The notes under the pieces were generated by a model. It had not been told where the DNA came from. It did no database searches and saw only the letters and a list, made by a program, of their open reading frames with translations. 64,000 nt of DNA from Parachlamydia sp. AcF125 (GTDB lineage: Bacteria; Chlamydiota; Chlamydiia; Chlamydiales; Parachlamydiaceae): NCBI RefSeq assembly GCF_018342475.1, contig NZ_JAEMUD010000001.1, forward strand, positions 558,001 through 622,000, written 5' to 3'. The translations under genes and the position numbers were made by a program. This document shows positions 1-8,649 of this stretch, piece after piece (within the stretch, counting starts at the first letter, position 1; each line of letters starts with the position of its first letter).

Positions 1-577
1 GGACATCGCTAAGCAAGCAATCGGGCAGGGGGAAAAAATCGCCGTAGTACAGGTTAAATCGACGCGCAATATCTCGCGTCAACTCAATGTGAGCCTCGTT
101 GTCTTTTCCCACAGGGACTAGATGAGCTTTTGGCATTAAAATGTCAGCTGATTGTAATACAGGATATCCGATGAGTCCATAAGGAATGCTTTCGGTAGAC
201 ATGTGAGCATTGCGAGCCATTTCTTTCAAGCTAGGCAAGCCGGTTAACCTATTTAGAGAAATTAACATCTGGAAAATTAAATTCATTTGGTAGACAGCGG
301 GGATGGCAGATTGCAGGTAAATGACCGATTTTTGAGGATCTATTCCACAAGCCAAATAGTCGATAACCATTTGAGCGATGTTTTCTCTTAGCTTTAAGAT
401 AGATTCTTTTTCTGGTTTGGTTGTCAGGACATGCAAGTCTGCAATAATAAAATAGCAATCATATTTTTCTTGCAGTTCCACCCGATTCTTTAAAGAGCCT
501 ACGTAATGGCCGAGGTGAAGCAAACCGGTGGGGCGATCTCCTGTGAGAATTCTTTTCTTTGGTTGATTTTCGTACAT
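1..577 (-). CDS. trpS: Tryptophanyl-tRNA synthetase, N-terminal part (runs off window start)
   Basis: Charges tRNA-Trp with tryptophan in the cytoplasm. About 192 residues are visible, starting at the ATG at 577-575. The class I HIGH-type signature reads [12 protein letters not shown] near residue 20. Further on come [12 protein letters not shown] and [17 protein letters not shown], which are typical of bacterial TrpRS (active-site Q and the PVG-D loop). The KMSKS loop and anticodon-binding region lie outside the window, so the gene is open at its 3' end. It starts 14 nt after the stop of the upstream aromatic amino acid permease, so it is probably the last gene of a permease-permease-trpS operon. 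Family assignment is firm. Confidence 0.93.
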   Translation of the reverse strand, partial: MYENQPKKRILTGDRPTGLLHLGHYVGSLKNRVELQEKYDCYFIIADLHVLTTKPEKESILKLRENIAQMVIDYLACGIDPQKSVIYLQSAIPAVYQMNLIFQMLISLNRLTGLPSLKEMARNAHMSTESIPYGLIGYPVLQSADILMPKAHLVPVGKDNEAHIELTRDIARRFNLYYGDFFPLPDCLLSDV

Positions 578-591
578 GGTCGTTCCTAATC

Positions 592-1809
592 CTAAGAAGT
601 AATAAAGGGGTTTAGCCATCCTGCGCTATTGGCGATTTCCAGGCCGATGAAAATTAGGGCAAACACGATTGTCAGCACTAATGAGCATTTTCCGCCGGGA
701 GCTGTGAAAGGGGATTGATACTTTTTTTTATACCTCCCACTCCATACGATTAAAGGGGGAAGCAATCCCAGTAACATCATCACTCCATAAGCACCCGCAT
801 ACTCTAAAGCCGTTAGAAATGCTCGGGGACAAATAAAAGTAAACAATAGAGGAGGCAAAAAAGTGAGGAGATAAAGCAATAGTTTGCCAGCTTGATTTTT
901 TTTAATCTTTAATCCGTCAGATAAGAAATCAGATAAACTTAAAGAAACGCCTAAAAAAGAAGTGATGATGGCAAAAAAAGAGAAAAAACGGGCAATTACA
1001 GTAATAGAAGATTGGTGAAGAGTGCTTGCCAATAGGCGAGTTCCATCAATGCCATGCAAGTAGCCAGCCACGATTCCATGTTCGCCGTGGAGAGGAATGA
1101 TGCCAAGTGCCAGCATTTCCCAAAGGCCATAAATGATAAAAGGGATAATGCTTCCCATTAAGATGGCTTTTTTAATTTGAGGGACGTCTCGTTTAAAGTA
1201 AGTGGTCAAGGTGGGGATGATAATGTGAAATCCGAAGGAAGTTACTATAATCGAAGTGGCTAAGAGCAAGTAAGACCACTCGATATGGAGAAATTTTGTA
1301 GGTTGAATGTGAGGAGCGAGAAGAAAGGTCATCGCTAGATAAGCCATGATCAATCCTGTCATGAGTAGGCGATTTAAATAGTCGACAGATTCTGTTCCAC
1401 GGTAAACGAAATATCCTAAAACCAGAATTAAGGGTAGCGCTCCTATCCAATGGGAGATGGTCAGTTTGAAACAAGATTGGCCAATATCGACAAAGATAGG
1501 GATGCAAACAGCAATATAGGCAGTTGTCAAAGAGTAAAGTAAAAAGAGATAGGTGATCCAGCTTAATCCTGCTCCCCATGAGCCTAAAGTATGGCGGGCC
1601 ATGGTGATGAGGTTTGTATCGGGTTCCATCCACAAGTTCGCTTCTAAAATTAAAAACGCTGTGTAGGTCATGTATATCCAGCAAATAGCCAAAAGGAGGA
1701 AAGAAGGAATAAATCCAGCTTGGCCTGTTGCTACTGGCAAGGCAAGCATGGCGGCTCCAATGGTGGTGCCTGAGACGAGAAGGATTCCTCCGATCAGTTT
1801 AGTATTCAT
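592..1809 (-). CDS. tyrP: Aromatic amino acid (Tyr/Trp) permease, TyrP/HAAAP family, copy 2
   Basis: Inner-membrane importer of tyrosine and/or tryptophan by proton symport. It is 405 residues with about 11 hydrophobic segments. The N-terminus carries the family signature [19 protein letters not shown]. The length is normal for HAAAP permeases. It starts at an ATG preceded by AAGGA and follows a closely similar permease with only 19 nt between them, so the two are tandem duplicates; trpS follows 14 nt downstream. Chlamydial TyrP proteins are reported to carry tryptophan as well as tyrosine, and the trpS linkage favours tryptophan here. Substrate preference of each copy cannot be read from sequence. 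Confidence 0.88.
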   Translation of the reverse strand: MNTKLIGGILLVSGTTIGAAMLALPVATGQAGFIPSFLLLAICWIYMTYTAFLILEANLWMEPDTNLITMARHTLGSWGAGLSWITYLFLLYSLTTAYIAVCIPIFVDIGQSCFKLTISHWIGALPLILVLGYFVYRGTESVDYLNRLLMTGLIMAYLAMTFLLAPHIQPTKFLHIEWSYLLLATSIIVTSFGFHIIIPTLTTYFKRDVPQIKKAILMGSIIPFIIYGLWEMLALGIIPLHGEHGIVAGYLHGIDGTRLLASTLHQSSITVIARFFSFFAIITSFLGVSLSLSDFLSDGLKIKKNQAGKLLLYLLTFLPPLLFTFICPRAFLTALEYAGAYGVMMLLGLLPPLIVWSGRYKKKYQSPFTAPGGKCSLVLTIVFALIFIGLEIANSAGWLNPFITS

Positions 1810-1828
1810 TCAATTCCATTCCTTTAAG

Positions 1829-3040
1829 TTATCCTACAATTTGCAAAAAGATAATAGTCAAAGAGCCGATCATGACAAAAACCAAAGCACTTTTCCCCCC
1901 AGCAGCTCTGAAATCACTCGATTGAGCGATAGGGTAAATATAACGCCCCGCCCACACCATGGCTGCAGGCAGAATTCCAAACAAGATAACAGCCCCAAAG
2001 CCCCCTGCATAATTAAGCGCTAAGAGGAAAATATGAGGAAATAAGCAAGCGAAAATCCAGGGAGGAAAAAGCACCACAAAGGAGAGAAAAATTTTCCCTG
2101 AAAAAGATTTTTTAATATTTAGGGCATCGCTAAGAAAGTCAACAAAACTCATCGCTACTCCGAGACACGAGGTGACGATAGCAAAAAATGCAAAGTAATG
2201 AGCAATGTCAACTACCCAAGAGTGCCCAATGGCTCTTTGCAAAGCTGTGGTGGCCATTTCACCCGAATCTAAAACAGTTCGGAAAGTTTCATTTTCTCCC
2301 ATAGGAATTAACCCTAAAATGACCCATTCCCACACAACGTAGACAAGTAAGGGAAGAAAACTTCCAATCAAAATAATTTTTTTCATTTCCTTAGCATTTC
2401 GGTTTACATAGGAAGTTAGACTGGGGATAAGGTTGTGAAAACCAAAAGAAATGACCATCAGAGGAAAGGCAAAAGGGGCAACAAGCCAATTCTGGCGCGT
2501 TAGTAAGTCGGGATTAACATGCATTCCCCCTAATACCACTAAGAGAATATAGGTAAAAATCAAACCTCCCATTAAAAGGCGATTAAATAGATCGACAACA
2601 TGCATGCCGATGCAGATAAAGCTAGCGAAAATTGAGATTAAAACTAAACTTCCCAACCAAGAAGGCACGCCAATAGACAGCGTCTGTTGTAAAAAATCGG
2701 AAATAAGCTGCCCGCTTCCTGAAATATAGGCTACTATTAAAGAGTAGAATAAAAATAAAAAGAGGCTCCAGGCCACAATTTTGCCTACAGGGCCTAACGT
2801 TCTTTCTGCCATGCTCACAATGCTAACTTCCTCTTTAAACCACAAATTAACTTCTAGCAGGAGGAGAGCAGTAAAACTCATAAATAACCAGCTCAAAGTA
2901 AATAAAAAAATAGAAGGCCTAAAGCCTCCCAGAGCAGAGAGAATGGGCAATCCCAACATTCCAGCGCCAATACAGCAGCCTGCTACAAGTAAAATTCCTC
3001 CTACAGAACTTCCTGTTAATTGTGAAGGCGAAGTATTCAT
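1829..3040 (-). CDS. tyrP: Aromatic amino acid (Tyr/Trp) permease, TyrP/HAAAP family, copy 1
   Basis: A 403-residue polytopic inner-membrane permease, first gene of the apparent tyrP-tyrP-trpS operon. The N-terminus shows GGILLVAGCCIGAGMLGLP, matching the downstream copy position by position but not identical, so the duplication is not recent. GAGGATTC directly precedes the ATG and supports the start. Two diverged permeases would let the bacterium take up more than one aromatic substrate or work over two affinity ranges; this is inference. Tandem tyrP copies are also known in Chlamydia pneumoniae. Confidence 0.88.
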   Translation of the reverse strand: MNTSPSQLTGSSVGGILLVAGCCIGAGMLGLPILSALGGFRPSIFLFTLSWLFMSFTALLLLEVNLWFKEEVSIVSMAERTLGPVGKIVAWSLFLFLFYSLIVAYISGSGQLISDFLQQTLSIGVPSWLGSLVLISIFASFICIGMHVVDLFNRLLMGGLIFTYILLVVLGGMHVNPDLLTRQNWLVAPFAFPLMVISFGFHNLIPSLTSYVNRNAKEMKKIILIGSFLPLLVYVVWEWVILGLIPMGENETFRTVLDSGEMATTALQRAIGHSWVVDIAHYFAFFAIVTSCLGVAMSFVDFLSDALNIKKSFSGKIFLSFVVLFPPWIFACLFPHIFLLALNYAGGFGAVILFGILPAAMVWAGRYIYPIAQSSDFRAAGGKSALVFVMIGSLTIIFLQIVG

Positions 3041-3159
3041 GAATCCTCATGTGTTAAAACCGGGCTATCAATCATCGTATGCAAAAAACGGAAGAGATTG
3101 TAATGGTTGACAGGCCTTAGAAATAATAAAGGTAATTTAAAAGGAAAAGGGGAGACCTA

Positions 3160-3372
3160 TTAGTAAACCCGCCAAAAACGGAAATGGCCATAAAAGGGAA
3201 AAACCCAGCCAGTGTGAAAATAATTGATGTGCATTTTATTATGCCTTGAAATCAAATTTACAGGAATTTTAGCCATATAAGCTATTTTCTGCAATAGGCC
3301 TTTTTCAAAATCTCTTTCTTTCCTATGAAATTGGCTGTACGGAAAAAGCTTGCCTAATAGCCCATTTAGCAT
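3160..3372 (-). CDS. Small hypothetical protein, translationally coupled to ankyrin gene
   Basis: A 70-residue ORF whose ATG overlaps the last codons and stop of the ankyrin gene (ATGCTAA arrangement, 7-nt overlap), which suggests translational coupling. The product is basic and aromatic, rich in F, Y, W, H and K, with no clear signal peptide or domain. The family is not recognised. It may be a small protein or a chance extension after the ankyrin stop; the only support is the coupling. Confidence 0.33.
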   Translation of the reverse strand: MLNGLLGKLFPYSQFHRKERDFEKGLLQKIAYMAKIPVNLISRHNKMHINYFHTGWVFPFYGHFRFWRVY

Positions 3373-4118
3373 TGCATTAAGGCGAGAATTTCTTTATTGC
3401 CCATTTTTTTAGCTAGTTTGATAGTTTCTTTATTTTTTTTGGCGCCGTGGTCAAGAAAGAGCTTTACTGCAGTCGCGTTTTGCAGGCGGACAGCGTTTAA
3501 AAGCAAGGCTTGGGTTTGATCCGCTGAGATTTGCTTTTTAGAGAGTGCATTTTTAAAAAGAAATTCAGCTATTTCTAATAGATTTAAAGAAAGGGCTAAG
3601 GTAATAGGATCTTCTTCACTTGCTATGACGGGATAAAAAGGACGAACTCCTTGGCTTATAAGAAACTTTATAAAACCTACATCATGATGATTTCTAGAAT
3701 CGCGGATCGCTTCGTGTAAAAGTGTTTCGCCCAGGGTATTGCGGTTATGAAGAGAAGGGGCGTTTATCCTTGCTTTAAGCAACCGTTTAGCCTTAGACCT
3801 ATTAAAAAAAAATTTCCCCAAAAAATGGGGAATAAAATGAAAAAATTTCGCTAGTTTTGTTTGCTTGAGTTTAAGCGTGGCTATTTGATCAAGTCTTTCT
3901 ATTCTCGTTAAAGTACGGGAGATGTCAGCGGCAGCTTCTGCATTTTTTGTTTTCTCAACCGCCTTTGCGAAAAGATAATTTAAACTAATCGAGCCTTGAT
4001 AACCCTTACAAAACCATTTGCGCGAACCTAAAAAGCCAATTTTTACTTCAAGCATATCCAGAAAAATATTCATTTCATTGAGATTCTGGTTTTCAAAAGC
4101 TTTTTTAATTGAAGTCAT
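3366..4118 (-). CDS. Ankyrin-repeat protein
   Basis: A 250-residue protein. The N-terminal ~120 residues are helical and basic without a recognised domain. The C-terminal half has three to four degenerate ankyrin units: one starting at TLGETLLHEAIRDS (about residue 128), one at EDPITLALSLNLLEIAEFL, one at TQALLLNAVRLQNATAVKLFLDHG and a terminal half-repeat. Ankyrin proteins bind other proteins and are frequent among secreted effectors of intracellular bacteria. GGAGG five bases before the ATG supports the start. It is not in an operon with tyrP. Effector status is inference; no secretion signal can be identified by eye. Confidence 0.72.
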   Translation of the reverse strand: MTSIKKAFENQNLNEMNIFLDMLEVKIGFLGSRKWFCKGYQGSISLNYLFAKAVEKTKNAEAAADISRTLTRIERLDQIATLKLKQTKLAKFFHFIPHFLGKFFFNRSKAKRLLKARINAPSLHNRNTLGETLLHEAIRDSRNHHDVGFIKFLISQGVRPFYPVIASEEDPITLALSLNLLEIAEFLFKNALSKKQISADQTQALLLNAVRLQNATAVKLFLDHGAKKNKETIKLAKKMGNKEILALMQC

Positions 4119-4882
4119 ATTCCTCCAACAAAATGATAAAGGTGCTAGGGATTGTTATAAAGAGTTTAAAAATAGTATCAAAGCAAATAGAGAGGGATTA
4201 GAAGAGAGCATTACAAGAGCGAAAAAGAAGGAGGTGAAGGAAGGATTTTAACTAAAAAATCATTAAAGGGGTAATGTTGTTTTTAGGATTCTAGTCGTTT
4301 GGTTTTTCATTTTTATTAAATGCTCTTGCGTTTAGGGGCCTAAAATGGGGCTTTTTATAAAGGCTTCCGAGTAAATTTTCCTATCTGCAAGCAAGGATGG
4401 CAGCCGCTCCTTTAATTTTTTTAAGCTTGATCATCAGTCTTTATGGTAATAGAGGGACTTTTCATCAGCAAGCGATTCTACCCTTTGCCGAACAGCAATT
4501 AAGTTACTGATTAAGTGTTTGCTTGAAACTATCTCACCGCAAGTGGTCCTGTTGAAAACCAGGCAATCAGAACAGGATACTTAACAAGATGGCCCCTTTA
4601 AAGGTCGGCTCCCTTTAGCTATAATTTTTGTAGGCTAGGGCTTATGAATTTTTAAAATTGTAATAAAGGATAAATTTGGAAAAAGAGAATATGGGGAGAC
4701 GCAATTAGGTGCAAGGCATTTCATTGATGGCAAAAGTGCTGAATCCAGAGAGCAAAAGTCCCTAACCATAAATTCGATTTGACGCCTTCTCCAAAGGCGG
4801 GCGCACCTAAGAATAAGAGCTATTAATTTGAGCTTTGGAGTTTGAGTCCTGAGTGTTTAAGAAGGGAAAATCAAAGCTCGAA
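4119..4882. other. Intergenic gap, no convincing gene
   Basis: About 760 bases without a supported gene. A 37-codon ORF at 4397-4510 (plus) encodes a hydrophobic start (PLIFLSLIISLYG) and could be the decayed front of a membrane protein, but it has no clear ribosome binding site. A 77-codon plus-strand ORF at 4018-4251 is antisense to the start of the ankyrin gene and looks like chance. A 6-bp hairpin (CGCCTT/AAGGCG) near 4782-4798 lacks a T-run. This may be the scar of deleted genes. Confidence 0.4.
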
Positions 4883-5374
4883 TTAGGAATGATTTAACCA
4901 CCAAATACCTGCATTGATGGAAGCGGCATAAGCCGTCCATAGCCAATAGGGAGCAAGTAAAGAAGCAGCTAATCGCGAAATTTGCCAAAAAGAGCCCATT
5001 GTCCAGCTTAAGACGATCTCCAATAAAAGAATATCGACAAGCGCCCAACCCGGACTTTTGAGGTAAAAAAATAGGCATGACCAAGCTAAATTTAGGGCAA
5101 GTTGTGAGAAAAAAAGAAAGTAAGGTTGGAAATGATAACCGGATAGCTGCTCCCGATTCCATATTAGCCAAACAGAAATAGCCATTAAAAGATATAAAGT
5201 TGTCCAAATGGGCCCAAAAACCCATGTGGGTGGTGTCCAAGAAGGCTTAAGCAATGTCGGATACCAAGTATTCACACCTACTTGGGTAAACCATCCTCCA
5301 ACGACTTCAACGAAAAGGCAAAGCAAGATAAATAGCGCAAGCACGCCTATGGAGTAGGGATGAGTTTTATTCAT
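4883..5374 (-). CDS. tspO: TspO/MBR family tryptophan-rich sensory protein
   Basis: A 163-residue membrane protein with five hydrophobic helices and many tryptophans, the normal size for TspO. Diagnostic stretches are WYPTLLKPSWTPPTWVFGPIW near residue 38-58, NLAWSCLFFYLKSP near residue 93-106 and a C-terminal WTAYAASINAGIWWLN. TspO proteins bind porphyrins and, in mitochondria, cholesterol, and are linked to tetrapyrrole and stress responses. AAGGAG lies ten bases before the ATG. It stands alone, with gaps on both sides, so context does not say which ligand it handles here. Confidence 0.92.
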   Translation of the reverse strand: MNKTHPYSIGVLALFILLCLFVEVVGGWFTQVGVNTWYPTLLKPSWTPPTWVFGPIWTTLYLLMAISVWLIWNREQLSGYHFQPYFLFFSQLALNLAWSCLFFYLKSPGWALVDILLLEIVLSWTMGSFWQISRLAASLLAPYWLWTAYAASINAGIWWLNHS

Positions 5375-5697
5375 GTATCATTATTCTCCTTTCCCAGATT
5401 TTTTCACTCGGATCTTAGCGTATTTCTGGATTTGCCAAAAGGGCTTTATTAACCTACGCTTTTCTCCCTAGGTAACTTTAAATAGTGATCAACCTAGCTC
5501 CTTCTTAATGGAATTTATTTTGCGCAGGCAGAATAGCAGGCAAGGGAATGCAGTCCCTCTATTCACAAGCCAACCATTCAGCTATAAGGAAAGTTTCAAA
5601 CCATGAGAGGATGGGAGGGGCAGTCGAAGAGGGCTTTAAAAAAAATGCTAAAAGACCCTATAAATGAGAGAAGCAGAATGAATCAAAAGTAAAAAAA
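5375..5697. other. Intergenic gap between divergent genes
   Basis: About 320 bases separating tspO (minus) from the HAD gene (plus), so it should hold promoters for both. No strong -35/-10 pair, riboswitch or small ORF with a good ribosome binding site was seen. The only structure noted is a short AGGGA/TCCCT hairpin near 5543-5558. Confidence 0.35.
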
Positions 5698-6300
5698 ATG
5701 CAGAATAAACCTATTATAGCGGCATTCGATTTTGATGGGACCCTGACTTATCGAGACTCTCTCCTACCTTTTTTATTTTTTACCCATAAATATTTTGGTA
5801 CTCTTCAAAAGCTCTTTTTGCTTCTTCCTAAATTTCTGGGGTTTGTCTTAGGCTTTGTGACGAGACAGGCCATAAAAGAGGCCATTGTGTCTAAATTTTT
5901 CAAAGGTTATTCTATCGAGAGGCTTACCGAATGGGGAGAAGCTTTTGCCACTCAAATATTGGATAGCAAAATTCGACCAGGGGCTTTTAAAAAAATTCGG
6001 TGGCATCTTGACCAAGGCCATCGTTGTATTTTGGTGAGTGCCAATTTAGAGATTTACCTACGCCCTTGGGCATATGCGCATGGCTTTTCTGACATTCTTG
6101 CTTCAGGTTTTGAGCTATCAAAGGAAGGGCAGATTACAGGAAAGCTAAAAGGTAAAAATTGCTGGGGCCCAGAAAAAACTCAACGGTTAGAGCAATTATT
6201 AGGCCTTAAGGAAAGCTATGTCCTTTATGCTTATGGAGATAGCCGAGGCGACCAAGAGTTATTGGAACTTGCAGATTATCCCTTTTATCGCGCTCTTTAA
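5698..6300 (+). CDS. HAD superfamily hydrolase, subfamily IB (PSPase-like)
   Basis: A 200-residue cytoplasmic phosphatase-type protein. HAD motif I is AAFDFDGTLTYRDS (nucleophile D12, acid D14), motif II is CILVSAN and motif III/IV is AYGDSRGDQELL with the metal-binding Asp residues. The helical cap between motifs I and II fits subfamily IB, which includes phosphoserine phosphatase-like and glycerol-3-phosphate phosphatase-like enzymes acting on small phosphate esters or lipids. The substrate cannot be deduced. The ribosome binding site before the ATG is weak. It ends in a 4-nt convergent overlap with the response regulator. Confidence 0.85.
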   Translation: MQNKPIIAAFDFDGTLTYRDSLLPFLFFTHKYFGTLQKLFLLLPKFLGFVLGFVTRQAIKEAIVSKFFKGYSIERLTEWGEAFATQILDSKIRPGAFKKIRWHLDQGHRCILVSANLEIYLRPWAYAHGFSDILASGFELSKEGQITGKLKGKNCWGPEKTQRLEQLLGLKESYVLYAYGDSRGDQELLELADYPFYRAL

Positions 6301-6986
6301 TCTTCATCTCTAAATCGATAGCCAACACCTCGTACTGTCTCAATGCCATCAAAATTGGGGCCTAATTTTTTACGGAGCGCGGCAATGTGCACATCGATAT
6401 TCCGATCGACGATAAAGGCATCGTCATTCTGTACATCATCCAGAAGCTGATTGCGAGTAAGAACTTTTCCCCGATTCATTAATAGGCGACGAAGAATGCC
6501 AAACTCAGAAAGGGTTAAGGCGATTGGCTTATCTTTATTCCGAATCGTATAGCGATCAACTTCCATGGTAAAAGAACCATAAGTTAGAATTCTTGGAGGC
6601 TTTTCGGTTTCTTTACCACGGCGCAAAACGGCACGCACTCTTGAGAACAAGACTTTAGGAGAAAAAGGTTTAGCTACATAATCGTCAGCTCCTAGTTCTA
6701 ATCCTAGCACCACATCCAACTCTTCACTTTTTGCCGAAATCATGATCACAGGAATAGATTTTAACTCGGCAGAGGTTTTTATTTTACGGCAAACATCTAA
6801 ACCGCTCATCCCTGGAAGCATAATATCTAAAATGACCAAGTCTGGCTTTTCACGCTCTATGGCGCGAAATCCATTTAAACCATCCATCTCTGTAATCATT
6901 TTATATCCTGAGATTTCGGCTTGTAATTGAATTAGAGCGGCAATGTCATCTTCGTCCTCAATCAGAAGAAGCGTGGGTTTTTGCAT
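6297..6986 (-). CDS. OmpR/PhoB-type two-component response regulator
   Basis: A DNA-binding regulator: an N-terminal receiver (residues ~1-120) followed by a winged-helix domain (~130-229). The receiver has the acidic pair IEDEDD, the phospho-acceptor in LVILDIMLPG, the switch region VIMISAKS and the conserved Lys in DYVAKPF. The effector domain has LTLSEFGILRRLL and RGVGYRF. The start is set at the ATG at 6986 because it has CAGGAG upstream and begins MQKPTLLLIEDE; an upstream in-frame ATG would add 15 residues. Unlike the atypical chlamydial regulator ChxR, the phosphorylation residues are intact. No histidine kinase gene lies in the window, so its partner is elsewhere. Confidence 0.9.
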   Translation of the reverse strand: MQKPTLLLIEDEDDIAALIQLQAEISGYKMITEMDGLNGFRAIEREKPDLVILDIMLPGMSGLDVCRKIKTSAELKSIPVIMISAKSEELDVVLGLELGADDYVAKPFSPKVLFSRVRAVLRRGKETEKPPRILTYGSFTMEVDRYTIRNKDKPIALTLSEFGILRRLLMNRGKVLTRNQLLDDVQNDDAFIVDRNIDVHIAALRKKLGPNFDGIETVRGVGYRFRDED

Positions 6987-7174
6987 AATCAGTTGCTCCT
7001 GAGTCTTTAATTTTATTTGCAAGAATGTCAAATTTCACTTTATATAGCGTTTTATTATAAATGATTACCTGATTTCTCGAAATGACACAACGGGCTTACT
7101 ATGGAAAATTAAGATGACTAAACATCTTATAATATGGTAACGTGACTTATTTTCTTTCAATTTTGGCTATTCTC

Positions 7175-8647
7175 ATGCAACTTTCACGTCTTTTTAGAGG
7201 AACATTCATATACGGATTAGGGCAATTTTTAGCTCGACTTGTGACCTTTTTTTTACTTCCCCTTTATACCTCCTACCTTACGCCAGAAGATTATGGGATT
7301 TTTGGATCTTTAGCTGTTTTAGGAATGATGATGAATGGGCTACTCACCTTAGGTTTTGGAGGATCCTTTAGTAGAACGTATTGGGCATTAGAAAAAGAAG
7401 GGGAAAAGGGGGCTTTAGTGTGGACAGGTTTTTTAACTTTGCTTTTAAATGCCCTATTTTGGAATGGAATAGCTTATTGGTTGTCAGAGCGATTAAGTCT
7501 CTTACTGTTTGGCATTGCCGGCCACGCCTGGCCTGTGTTTTTGTCATTTTTCGGAATAAGCCTATCGGCCACGCTTTTTCCTTTATTAAGCTATTTTAGG
7601 ATACGTGAAAGGGCCATTTTGTCTATTATGTTGTACCTTTCTGAGGTCATCGTTTCAATCGGAGCTACTCTATTTTTTGTGGTCTTTAAGAATGAGGGAG
7701 CTTTAGGTCTTGTTAAAGGGGCCTTATCTGCCCAATCATGGGCTTTTTTTATTACTCTCTGTGTAGCCTTACGTCAAATACCTCTTGGATTGCAATTTAA
7801 GCAGGTGCAGGAGCTCATTCAGGTGGGATATCCTTTTATTTTAGGCCTATTTGGATATTTTCTTTTGCAATCTTCTTCCAGATATATTTTGCATCTCTAT
7901 GCCGATTTGAAAGTGGTAGGTTTATTTTGCGTGGGGTTATATTTTGCGCGTCCGGTTGAACTGGCGGTCAGCAGTTTTAATACAGCTTGGCAACCCTTTT
8001 TCACTTCCTATCTTCACCGCCAAGAAGAGGCGAAAGTTTTATTTGGCAAAGTGATGAGCTATTATTTAATGGGCATGGGTATCTTGATTGTACCGCTTTT
8101 TACCATGGCTAAAACTTTCACCCATTATATGCTGCATCCAGCTTATCATGGTACCTGGTCTATTATTGGTTTGCTAGGGATTTCACAGTCTTTATGGGGC
8201 GTGTATGTGATTTCTGCAGCTCCTTTTCTTTTTTACAAAAAATCTCTTTGGCAAGTTGCTGTGGAAACAGTAGCCGGTTTAACGTGCGTCTTGGCAAACT
8301 TTATGTTGATCCCTTTTTTAGAAAAAGAGGGGGCTGCCATGGCCACATTTTGTGGTTTTTTGATGGTGATTATCCTAAGCGTTACAGTGAGCAGACGTTT
8401 GTTAAAAGTCCAATATGAAACCAATCGCTTGATGAAAATTTTTGGGGGCTTTGCATTCACAGCAGCCGCTTCATTTATCCCTGTGAATTTTGGAGTGCCC
8501 TATATCGCCTTCATGTTTTTTATTACAGCTTTATACTATGCTTTTTTATGGAAAATATGTTTAAATCGGGCAGAAAAAACTGCCCTAATTTCTAAGATGA
8601 AGGGCCTCCTGGGAATTCGACAAAACTTAACGATGGCAAATCCATAA
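7175..8647 (+). CDS. Polysaccharide flippase (Wzx/MATE-like, MOP superfamily)
   Basis: Predicted inner-membrane translocator of lipid-linked glycans, about 490 residues with 12 or more hydrophobic segments. The start region GTFIYGLGQFLARLVTFFLL followed by PLYTSYLTPEDYG is the classic N-terminus of Wzx-type proteins. The ATG at 7175 is preferred over an in-frame GTG at 7142, because a TATAAT box at 7128-7133 would put the transcript start almost on the GTG; neither start has a good ribosome binding site. It is followed after 2 nt by a glycosyltransferase, so the group is probably an operon building a surface glycan. The glycan is unknown. Confidence 0.82.
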   Translation: MQLSRLFRGTFIYGLGQFLARLVTFFLLPLYTSYLTPEDYGIFGSLAVLGMMMNGLLTLGFGGSFSRTYWALEKEGEKGALVWTGFLTLLLNALFWNGIAYWLSERLSLLLFGIAGHAWPVFLSFFGISLSATLFPLLSYFRIRERAILSIMLYLSEVIVSIGATLFFVVFKNEGALGLVKGALSAQSWAFFITLCVALRQIPLGLQFKQVQELIQVGYPFILGLFGYFLLQSSSRYILHLYADLKVVGLFCVGLYFARPVELAVSSFNTAWQPFFTSYLHRQEEAKVLFGKVMSYYLMGMGILIVPLFTMAKTFTHYMLHPAYHGTWSIIGLLGISQSLWGVYVISAAPFLFYKKSLWQVAVETVAGLTCVLANFMLIPFLEKEGAAMATFCGFLMVIILSVTVSRRLLKVQYETNRLMKIFGGFAFTAAASFIPVNFGVPYIAFMFFITALYYAFLWKICLNRAEKTALISKMKGLLGIRQNLTMANP

Positions 8648-8649
8648 AA

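Noticed and set aside
249-458. 69-codon minus-strand ORF
   Set aside because: Lies within trpS in another frame; the trpS frame has clear synthetase motifs.
1670-3110. Plus-strand ORFs of 117 and 109 codons (1670-2023, 2781-3110)
   Set aside because: Antisense to the conserved membrane segments of the two permeases, with no ribosome binding sites or family likeness.
4018-4251. 77-codon plus-strand ORF
   Set aside because: Antisense to the ankyrin start, highly charged composition of an AT-rich random frame, no ribosome binding site.
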